DNA of 47,215 nt from Clostridia bacterium (lineage in GTDB: Bacteria; Bacillota; Clostridia; Lachnospirales; Anaerotignaceae), in the NCBI GenBank assembly GCA_029098265.1, contig JAQXNZ010000051.1, forward strand, positions 1-47,215, read 5' to 3'. A program made the translations under genes and the position numbers. Below the pieces are notes generated by a model, which was not told where the DNA came from, did no database searches, and saw only the letters and a program-made list of their open reading frames with translations. This document shows, piece after piece, positions 41,469 through 47,215 of this stretch (its first letter is position 1; every line of letters starts with the position of its first letter).

Positions 41469-41527
41469 GCCTCTATAGATAAGAGTGCTGTTTTATTTTA
41501 ATTATCGGCGCTTTTTTCTATAGAGGC
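41469..41527 (+). promoter_or_regulatory. 5'-terminal leader stem-loop
   Basis: GCCTCTATAG pairs with CTATAGAGGC and, inside it, AAGAGTGC pairs with GCGCTTTT (two wobbles), giving a stem of about 20 bp with a single mismatch and a 19-base loop. It begins at the predicted mRNA 5' end. Stem-loops in this position typically protect long-lived mRNAs from decay. Confidence 0.65.
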
Positions 41528-41560
41528 CGACGGTTTTTATTTATTTAAGGAGGAGATTTT

Positions 41561-42376
41561 ATGAAAAAGAAACTTGCGGTTTTACTCGTTGCAGCTATGA
41601 CACTTTCAACAGCAGTTCCCGCATTTGCACATCAGGTAGTAGTAAAAGGACCCGCTGAAGAAACAGTTAAGGAAGAAGTAGTTAAGGAAGAAGCACCCGC
41701 TGAGGAAGCTGCTGCTCCCGATGAAACAACAGCAGTAGAAAAGGCTGAACCCTTTGTTACATCACCCAATAAAGAAAGCGACCGTACTGTAATCACAGAG
41801 GACGGTGCTTCAACAACATTCAAGAAACCCAAAGAGCCCAAGACTATTTACAACACAGCACCTTCAGCTCAGCATCCCTTCATCGACCTTACAGGCGCAA
41901 ATGAAGATTACGGCAGAGCAGCATTCGCTCTCGGCATGACATGGGGCGTTACAAAGGACGCTTATTTCAGCCCTGACACAACGCTTTCAACAGAGGATGC
42001 TGTTACATTCCTTTACAGACTTAAGGGCGGCGAAGGCAAAAACGGCATTATCCTTGCCAAGATTTCAGAGGCAAACGGCTATGCTGTAAATCCCCTTACA
42101 TGGGCAGCAGGTCTCGGTCTTGTTGACAAGAGCGTAGAGCCTAAAAAGGCTATCACAGTATCAGAGCTTAAGGATATGATTGAAAAGCTCGGCTATAAGA
42201 CTAACATTGTAGGCACAGACAACAGCATGACAAGAATTGACGGACTTAAGTTAATCCTTGACTCTATCGTTGGTGAGCTTGATAAGGTTAATGTCACAAA
42301 GAGTGTTATTACAACCATAGGCGGAGGCTCTACAACGGATAAAGTAAATGAAGATCAACCGAGAGCAGAGAGGTAA
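41561..42376 (+). CDS. Secreted protein with an SLH-like domain
   Basis: 271 residues: a signal peptide cut after AFA (MKKKLAVLLVAAMTLSTAVPAFA), a Glu/Val/Ala/Pro-rich low-complexity linker (VKEEVVKEEAPAEEAAAP) and a region about 105-235 with PFIDLTGANEDYGRAAFALGMTWGVTKDAYFSPDTTLSTEDAVTFLYR split into the F-D-…-W/A-…-G-…-F-P motif order of S-layer homology domains. It probably binds secondary cell-wall polymers. AAGGAGGAG precedes ATG. Monocistronic, strongly promoted; likely an abundant envelope protein. Partner and exact role unknown. Confidence 0.78.
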   Translation: MKKKLAVLLVAAMTLSTAVPAFAHQVVVKGPAEETVKEEVVKEEAPAEEAAAPDETTAVEKAEPFVTSPNKESDRTVITEDGASTTFKKPKEPKTIYNTAPSAQHPFIDLTGANEDYGRAAFALGMTWGVTKDAYFSPDTTLSTEDAVTFLYRLKGGEGKNGIILAKISEANGYAVNPLTWAAGLGLVDKSVEPKKAITVSELKDMIEKLGYKTNIVGTDNSMTRIDGLKLILDSIVGELDKVNVTKSVITTIGGGSTTDKVNEDQPRAER

Positions 42377-42403
42377 TAACTAAGTTAATAGACATCAAAT
42401 ATA

Positions 42404-42432
42404 AATACGGGTCTTGCGGCCCGTATTTTTTT
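42404..42432 (+). terminator. Terminator after the SLH-like gene
   Basis: AATACGGG and CCCGTATT form an 8-bp stem followed by TTTTTT. Confidence 0.88.
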
Positions 42433-42454
42433 ATGCCTGTTCGCATATTTTATA

Positions 42455-42483
42455 TTGACAAAAGATCTGTATACATATAGAAT
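42455..42483 (+). promoter_or_regulatory. Promoter of feoAB
   Basis: TTGACA, 17 bases, TAGAAT, about 50 bases before the feoA ATG. Confidence 0.7.
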
Positions 42484-42490
42484 TTAGTTG

Positions 42491-42509
42491 TTACCTTAGA
42501 CTAACAAAT
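42491..42509 (+). promoter_or_regulatory. Possible DtxR/IdeR-type iron box at feoAB
   Basis: TTACCTTAG-A-CTAACAAAT resembles the 19-bp DtxR-family consensus TTAGGTTAG-n-CTAACCTAA, with the central TTAGnCTAAC intact. It covers the predicted start of transcription, where repressor plus iron would block the promoter. Arms are imperfect, so this is tentative. Confidence 0.45.
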
Positions 42510-42530
42510 TTATGCTTAGAGGTGTTTCTT

Positions 42531-42764
42531 ATGACTCTTAACGAGCTTAAAATAGGTGAGGCCGGAGTGATAACAACGGTCGGCGGACAAGGCGCTCTCC
42601 GCAGGAGACTGCTTGATATGGGTCTCACCCCGAAAACAAGAGTAATGGTGAGAAAGGTTGCGCCTATGGGCGACCCGATAGAGCTTCATCTTAGGGGCTA
42701 TGAGCTTACCATTCGAGTAGACGACGCCAAAAATATTGAAGTGGAAAGGGAAGATAAACAATGA
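42531..42764 (+). CDS. feoA: Ferrous iron transport protein FeoA
   Basis: 77-residue SH3-like cytosolic protein (LKIGEAGVI, RRRLLDMGLTP, DPIELHLRGYELTIR) that works with FeoB in Fe(II) uptake. ATG 42531 follows AGAGGTG; the track start (GTG 42522) lies in that site. ATGA overlap joins it to feoB. Confidence 0.95.
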   Translation: MTLNELKIGEAGVITTVGGQGALRRRLLDMGLTPKTRVMVRKVAPMGDPIELHLRGYELTIRVDDAKNIEVEREDKQ

Positions 42765-44752
42765 TATTCGCACTTGGAGGAAACCAGAACTGCGGAAAGA
42801 CCACATTGTTTAATCAGCTTACGGGCTCCAACCAGCATGTAGGCAACTTTCCGGGAGTAACGGTAGAAGGTAAATCGGGAACGGTAAAGGGTCATCCTGA
42901 TGTAACGGTTGTTGACCTGCCGGGCATATACTCTCTTTCACCCTATACGTCGGAGGAAATTGTAACAAGGGATTACCTTATAAATGAGAAAATCGACTGT
43001 ATAATCAACATTACGGACGCCACAAATATCGAACGAAATCTGTATCTGTCCCTACAGCTGATGGAGCTTGATATACCTATGGTTATAGCCCTCAACATGA
43101 TGGACGAGATGAGGGAAAACGGCAATACAATAAAGATAAAGCAGTTTTCCGAGGATTTGGGCGTTCCCGTTGTGCCGCTGGCGGCAGTAAGGAACGAGGG
43201 TGTTGATGAGCTTATAGATATAGCCATAAAGACTGCACAGGAAAGGAAAAGACCTTCTAAAAAGGACTTTTGCTCCGGTGCGGTACATAGGGCGATACAC
43301 TCGGTTGCCCACCTTGTGGAGGACCATGCGGACAGGATAAATGTGCCGCCGAGGTTTGCCGCAACAAAGCTTATAGAAGGCGATGAACCGATGATGAACT
43401 CTCTGGCCCTTTCCGATAACGAGAAGGACATGCTGGAGCATATCGTAACGGAAATGGAGTCGGAGACAGGTACGGACAGAGAAGCCGCCCTTGCCGATAT
43501 GAGATACAATTTCATAGAGGACGTATGCTCCAGGTCGGTAATCAAAAACGGAGAGTCCAAGGCTCACGCAAGAAGTGTAAAAATAGACAGCATACTTACC
43601 CACAGAATATGGGCAATACCCATATTTATCGGCATTATGGGAATAATATTCTGGCTGACCTTCGGAGTCATCGGTGCGGCTCTTTCGGACGGCTTCACAA
43701 TGATAATAGACGGCATTATAGGCTTAATAGACAGAGGACTCACATCCTACGGAATAAATCCGGTAGTTCACAGCCTCGTTGTTGACGGCGTATGTGCGGG
43801 TGTCGGAAGCGTTCTTTCCTTCCTGCCCACAATCGTTGTGCTGTTCTTCTTCCTTTCCATGCTGGAGGACAGCGGATATATGGCAAGGGTGGCCTTTGTT
43901 ATGGACAAGGCTCTCAGAAAAATAGGACTTTCGGGACGTTCCTTTGTTCCGATGATAATCGGCTTCGGCTGTTCCGTTCCCGCTATTATGGCCAGCAGAA
44001 CACTGCCCTCTGACCGAGACAGAAAGATGACCATAATGCTTACGCCGTTTATGAGCTGTTCTGCGAAGCTGCCCATATATACGGTGTTTGTACAGCTTTT
44101 CTTTGCACCGCAGTACAGGGCGCTTGCGATGATTTGCCTGTATGTATTCGGTATGGTAATGGGTGTTGTTGTAGGACTTATACTTAAAAAGACGGCTTTC
44201 CACGGAGAACCCGTTCCCTTCGTTATGGAGCTTCCCAACTATCGTATGCCCGGCCTTAAATCGGTTTTTATGCTTATATGGGATAAGGCAAAGGACTTTA
44301 TAACAAAGGCATTTACCGTAATATTTACGGCATCGGTAATAATCTGGTTCCTCCAGACCTTTGATACGAGGTTCAATGTTGTTGCAAACAGCGCCGACAG
44401 TATGCTTGCCCTTGTGGGACAGTTTATATCGCCCGTATTCAGACCGCTGGGCTTCGGCGACTGGAGAGCGGCTACTGCTCTTATAACGGGCTTCTCGGCA
44501 AAGGAGGCAGTAATAAGCACGCTGACGGTATTGATGAACGGAGACGTGGCGGCGGTAGCAAGTCTGTTTACGGTACAGGCGGCCATTGCGTTCCTTGTTT
44601 TCACACTGCTTTACACGCCCTGTGTTGCAGCTATAGCCGCAGTAAAAAGGGAACTGAAAAGCGGCAAATGGGCAATTGCCATAGCCTTCGGACAGACGGC
44701 CTTTGCATGGGTAGTGGCCTGTATTGTTTATCAGATAATAACGCTGTTCTAA
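42761..44752 (+). CDS. feoB: Ferrous iron transporter FeoB
   Basis: 663 residues. An N-terminal G-protein domain (GNQNCGKTTLFN, VEGKSG, DLPGIYSLSPY, NMMDE) is followed by a regulatory helical linker and a polytopic membrane domain with two Gate repeats (GVGSVLSFLPTIVVLFFFLS; GFSAKEAVISTL). Imports Fe(II), the main available form in anoxic habitats. It overlaps feoA by 4 bases and is followed by a small Cys-rich Feo partner. Confidence 0.97.
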   Translation: MIFALGGNQNCGKTTLFNQLTGSNQHVGNFPGVTVEGKSGTVKGHPDVTVVDLPGIYSLSPYTSEEIVTRDYLINEKIDCIINITDATNIERNLYLSLQLMELDIPMVIALNMMDEMRENGNTIKIKQFSEDLGVPVVPLAAVRNEGVDELIDIAIKTAQERKRPSKKDFCSGAVHRAIHSVAHLVEDHADRINVPPRFAATKLIEGDEPMMNSLALSDNEKDMLEHIVTEMESETGTDREAALADMRYNFIEDVCSRSVIKNGESKAHARSVKIDSILTHRIWAIPIFIGIMGIIFWLTFGVIGAALSDGFTMIIDGIIGLIDRGLTSYGINPVVHSLVVDGVCAGVGSVLSFLPTIVVLFFFLSMLEDSGYMARVAFVMDKALRKIGLSGRSFVPMIIGFGCSVPAIMASRTLPSDRDRKMTIMLTPFMSCSAKLPIYTVFVQLFFAPQYRALAMICLYVFGMVMGVVVGLILKKTAFHGEPVPFVMELPNYRMPGLKSVFMLIWDKAKDFITKAFTVIFTASVIIWFLQTFDTRFNVVANSADSMLALVGQFISPVFRPLGFGDWRAATALITGFSAKEAVISTLTVLMNGDVAAVASLFTVQAAIAFLVFTLLYTPCVAAIAAVKRELKSGKWAIAIAFGQTAFAWVVACIVYQIITLF

Positions 44753-44764
44753 AAGGAGTATAAA

Positions 44765-44935
44765 ATGAGCACTCTTGACTGGCTGCTGATTGCGGCTGTT
44801 ATAATCGGATTATTTTTTGCGGTGCGCTATATGATTAGGCACAGAGGAAGCTGTTCCTGCGGCGGCGGATGCTGTCACGACTGTGCCTCATGCCATAATG
44901 TATGCGCCCATAAACACAGCGAAAATAATAAGTAA
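44765..44935 (+). CDS. FeoB-associated Cys-rich membrane protein
   Basis: 56 residues, too short for the ORF track. One membrane span (LLIAAVIIGLFFAVRYM) is followed by a Cys/His-rich tail CSCGGGCCHDCASCHNVCAHKH. This is the architecture of the small FeoB-associated proteins (Pfam virus attachment protein p12 family). AAAAGGAG precedes ATG 44765, 12 bases after feoB. Probably an iron-handling accessory (FeoC-like position). Confidence 0.88.
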   Translation: MSTLDWLLIAAVIIGLFFAVRYMIRHRGSCSCGGGCCHDCASCHNVCAHKHSENNK

Positions 44936-44942
44936 AATAAAG

Positions 44943-44975
44943 GCCTCGGATAGTTGGTTGTCCGAGGCTTATTTT
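44943..44975. terminator. Bidirectional terminator after the feo operon
   Basis: GCCTCGGA and TCCGAGGC form an 8-bp stem with T-rich tracts on each strand, between convergent genes. Confidence 0.8.
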
Positions 44976-45367
44976 AATCGCTTCAATATTTTTTTTCTTA
45001 CAAAAAGAGGCAGAAGAATGAATACGGCGCAGAAAACAAACGCTATAACGGAGGCTGCTGTGTCGCCCTCCAATATAAGCATAACGCCTGCGGCGAAAAA
45101 CATTATTGCCCAAAAGCCGAATATCACCTGTACAATAGTAATGATTATTTTTGCCGCCGTATGGACATTTCTGCTGTTTACGGGTATAGGCTCCGTAAAG
45201 GATATTTTCTGACGGCCTTTGTTCTCCTGTTCTATATGTACACCGTAACAGCTGTCATCTTCAATTTTTATTGTGGAAAGACAGTATTCGCATTTTGCCT
45301 GTCTTGCATTCTCATCAAAATTCAGTTCAGCGCCGCAGTTGGGACAGCGTATGGTTTTCAGCTTCAT
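44969..45367 (-). CDS. Zinc-ribbon membrane protein
   Basis: 132 residues: an N-terminal zinc ribbon CPNCGAELNFDENARQAKCEYC, a short charged linker, and two membrane helices (IIITIVQVIFGFWAIMFFAAG and ASVIAFVFCAVFILLPLFV). The ribbon resembles that of the YdjG-like protein at 27560. Not assigned to a pathway. Apparently monocistronic or after the 42-residue Cys protein upstream. Confidence 0.78.
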   Translation of the reverse strand: MKLKTIRCPNCGAELNFDENARQAKCEYCLSTIKIEDDSCYGVHIEQENKGRQKISFTEPIPVNSRNVHTAAKIIITIVQVIFGFWAIMFFAAGVMLILEGDTAASVIAFVFCAVFILLPLFVRKKILKRLK

Positions 45368-45438
45368 TGCAGTACCCCTCTGATAAAATACTTTACTGTA
45401 TTATTTTATCATTTTATGGGATTTGTTTCAATGCAATA

Positions 45439-45567
45439 TTACAGCTGTATTTTTTTCTCATAAAAGGGACAGGGCGAACAGCCTGTTATTTGTCTTCTTC
45501 CCAGGGATTTTATGCGGCACACGCCGTTTTGCTGGTGCATGCAGTTCTGTCTGCATTCAAGCTTCAT
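45439..45567 (-). CDS. Small Cys-rich protein (42 residues)
   Basis: Too short for the ORF track. GGAGATG precedes ATG 45567. The sequence carries CRQNC, GVCRI and a C-terminal CSPCPFYEKK, five cysteines in a spacing reminiscent of DUF1540-type small metal-binding proteins of Clostridia. No membrane segment. It lies 71 bases upstream of the zinc-ribbon membrane gene on the same strand and may be co-transcribed. Metal binding is inferred from the cysteines. Confidence 0.7.
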   Translation of the reverse strand: MKLECRQNCMHQQNGVCRIKSLGRRQITGCSPCPFYEKKIQL

Positions 45568-45743
45568 AATAATCATCTCCGATTAAAGGATTTCTCGATT
45601 TTATAATATTTAATCGGGAATATTTACCCAATATTTTTAAAATTTTTTTAAGATTTTATTTTTTCGGTCAAGAAATATGAAAAAAACTGATTTTTATGCT
45701 ATAATTGTCAAATGACTGACTGATAATTATCCGAGGTGTTATT

Positions 45744-47215
45744 ATGAAAAAATTCAAGCTTATTTTTATTACGCTTTTAATTACATTGCTTATGTGTACA
45801 GGCGCTTTTGCCGAAACAATAAAATCTGTAAAGCTCAATCTTACCTACGACGGTAAAACTGTGGAGTACAGAGCCAAGGAGGTTCATGTATTTGTGGACG
45901 GAACGGAGCTTACGGATTTGGACATGCCTGCCGTTATTATTGAGGACAGAACCCTTGTGCCGCTGAGAGCGATATTTGAGGCTATGGGCGCCAAGGTTTC
46001 ATGGGATTCGAAGCTTCAGAAAATAACGGCGGAGTTTGATACCAAAACAATAATAATGTTTATAAACAATAAAGCAGGCACTGTAAACGGAAATGCCTTC
46101 AACATGGACGTTGCTCCTAAAATCATAAATGACAGAACAATGGTGCCCGTAAGAGCCATTGCCGAGGCTGTAGGCGCCACGGTGTCATGGGATGATGCTT
46201 CAAGAACGGTTGATATCCGCTCCTATGTTATAGGCGGTGACGATACATCACAGCCCGAGGTTCCGCAGAAACCCACAGAGCCTGAAAAACCTGCCGATAA
46301 CAATACATCAAATGAATCCGATCCTCAGAAGGTAACGGACCTTTCTCATGTTGACACGTCGGAAATAGATGTTGAAGCCGTAACCAATTCAAGCAATGAA
46401 GTAAGAGTTACGGATATAGTTTCAAACGGCAATGACAGCTATACAATAAAGACATCGGGAAAAATATGGCAGTACAAGTATGCCACTGTACTGAAAACAA
46501 AGGTAGCTGTTGATATTTACGGCGGTTCCATTGCGGTTTCATCGACAAACATACCCGTAAACGATGAGCCTGTGGAAAGAATAAGGGTAGCCCAGAATGC
46601 CATTGAGCCCTATAAAATAGTCAGGGTTGTATTCGACCTGACGGGTGAGGCGGGAGATTATACCGTTTCCAAGTCCGCCGACGGAACGAGCCTTGTTGTG
46701 AACTTCGGAAAGGGCGGAAGTACACCGATTGTTCCCACGGAGCCTGATAATAACGATAATCCCGTTATCGGAGAGGACGGAAATACTCCTGAGCTTCCCG
46801 AAGAATTTGATGACGGTCTCAACGGCATAAATCTCATAAGGCTGAGCAGTGATGACAGCAGTGATACGGTAATGATATACGGCGAGAGCGAGCTTGACAG
46901 CAGCGTATTCACTCTTTCCAATCCTTACAGGATAGTGGTGGATATAAGCACCGCAAGCAAGGAAATAAATTCGCTGCCGGATCTTTCGTATGCGAATTTT
47001 GTTAAGAACATAAGAGTAAGCCAGTTTACAGAAAAGAGTGTAAGAGTTGTAATAGACCTTAAGGACGGCGTTGAATATTCAAGCTCCAATGGCATAAACA
47101 GCATAAAAATAAAGATTACAAAGCCGCCTGTAAGTGTCAGCGAAAGCCTTATAAATGACGGAAAGACCATAAGATTTACAAAGACAAGCGGACTTAAGGC
47201 CTCCGACATAACTAA
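45744..47215 (+). CDS. Secreted cell-wall protein with copper amine oxidase-like and AMIN domains, 3' end outside window
   Basis: Open to the last base (490 codons visible), hence missing from the ORF track. Signal peptide MKKFKLIFITLLITLLMCTGAFA; a copper amine oxidase N-terminal-type domain (about 35-160) with paired repeats RTLVPLRAIFEAMGAKVSWD and RTMVPVRAIAEAVGATVSWD; a Pro/Glu/Asn linker; then two AMIN domains (about 210-320 and 365-460) separated by another low-complexity linker. In Clostridia this layout usually ends in an N-acetylmuramoyl-L-alanine amidase domain, which would lie beyond the edge. GAGGTG precedes ATG. The AMIN domains direct it to peptidoglycan. Confidence 0.85.
   Translation, partial: MKKFKLIFITLLITLLMCTGAFAETIKSVKLNLTYDGKTVEYRAKEVHVFVDGTELTDLDMPAVIIEDRTLVPLRAIFEAMGAKVSWDSKLQKITAEFDTKTIIMFINNKAGTVNGNAFNMDVAPKIINDRTMVPVRAIAEAVGATVSWDDASRTVDIRSYVIGGDDTSQPEVPQKPTEPEKPADNNTSNESDPQKVTDLSHVDTSEIDVEAVTNSSNEVRVTDIVSNGNDSYTIKTSGKIWQYKYATVLKTKVAVDIYGGSIAVSSTNIPVNDEPVERIRVAQNAIEPYKIVRVVFDLTGEAGDYTVSKSADGTSLVVNFGKGGSTPIVPTEPDNNDNPVIGEDGNTPELPEEFDDGLNGINLIRLSSDDSSDTVMIYGESELDSSVFTLSNPYRIVVDISTASKEINSLPDLSYANFVKNIRVSQFTEKSVRVVIDLKDGVEYSSSNGINSIKIKITKPPVSVSESLINDGKTIRFTKTSGLKASDIT

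Noticed and set aside
1-47215. CRISPR arrays, insertion sequences, integrases, prophage or conjugation genes
   Set aside because: None seen: no regularly spaced direct repeats and no transposase, integrase or phage structural motifs in the ORFs.

Overview
The window looks like the chromosome of an anaerobic, endospore-forming Gram-positive bacterium of the class Clostridia, probably Lachnospirales-like (the rank below class is inference). The evidence is a complete eight-gene spoIIIA sporulation operon, a ferredoxin-linked 2-oxoacid oxidoreductase, oxygen-free thiazole synthesis through ThiH, a T-box on pheST, a TPP riboswitch on the thi operon, a CIRCE element on hsp20, AGGAGG-type ribosome binding sites, and many intrinsic terminators with T-runs. 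There are no phage, plasmid, transposase or CRISPR genes. Almost everything is core metabolism; the unusual material is small and lies between the genes.

Layout. 1-2107 (+): an ABC importer (binding protein cut by the window edge, permease, ATPase). 2164-7296 (-): an S41 peptidase, then an aromatic amino acid operon aroF-tyrA-aroA ending in an SGNH hydrolase, with a strong hairpin in the aroF leader. 7543-12359 (+): spoIIIAA-AH. 12416-13062: a deoxyinosine glycosylase and tRNA-Thr(CGT). 13430-15508 (+): an EF-G-like GTPase. 15578-20692 (-): a riboswitch-controlled operon thiS-thiF-thiG-thiH-tenI, flanked on both sides by an unrecognised family of 47-residue proteins. 20832-22802 (-): yebC and an M20 hydrolase. 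22905-25366: an AraC regulator and degV, the latter flanked by inverted copies of a hairpin-rich repeat. 25418-29397 (+): HAD phosphatase plus a ydjI-ydjG-ydjH-like envelope module. 29571-30102: CIRCE-controlled hsp20. 30153-32559 (-): DUF554 protein and a DEAD-box helicase. 32774-37400 (+): an UppP-like protein, Phe T-box, pheS and pheT. 37924-41267 (+): P-loop ATPase, ferredoxin and three subunits of a Vor/Kor-type oxidoreductase. 41561-44935 (+): an SLH-like secreted protein, then feoA-feoB and a small Cys-rich Feo partner. 44969-47215: small zinc-ribbon and Cys-rich proteins (-) and a secreted cell-wall protein with AMIN domains (+), cut by the right edge.

The best candidate for something undescribed is the family of three 47-residue proteins at 15828-15971, 20265-20408 and 20464-20607, all on the minus strand. 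Each contains MRHFT, TFDV, an HK(E/D)H motif and FSNEA. Both loci are driven by nearly identical promoters: an A-tract, TTGACA, 17 bases, TACCAT. Each promoter carries two ATTGGTnnnACCAAT-like palindromes whose start points are exactly 30 bp apart. Both loci also end in a hairpin whose loop is conserved while its stem changes in a compensated way. Together this looks like a strongly expressed, repressor-controlled small-protein regulon wrapped around the thiamine operon. Function is unknown.

Other points of interest are the inverted hairpin-rich repeats around degV, an UppP homologue with altered active-site residues, an EF-G paralogue with a broken NKxD motif, a stem-loop placed at the predicted 5' end of the SLH-like mRNA, and a YdjGHI module with no pspA beside it.
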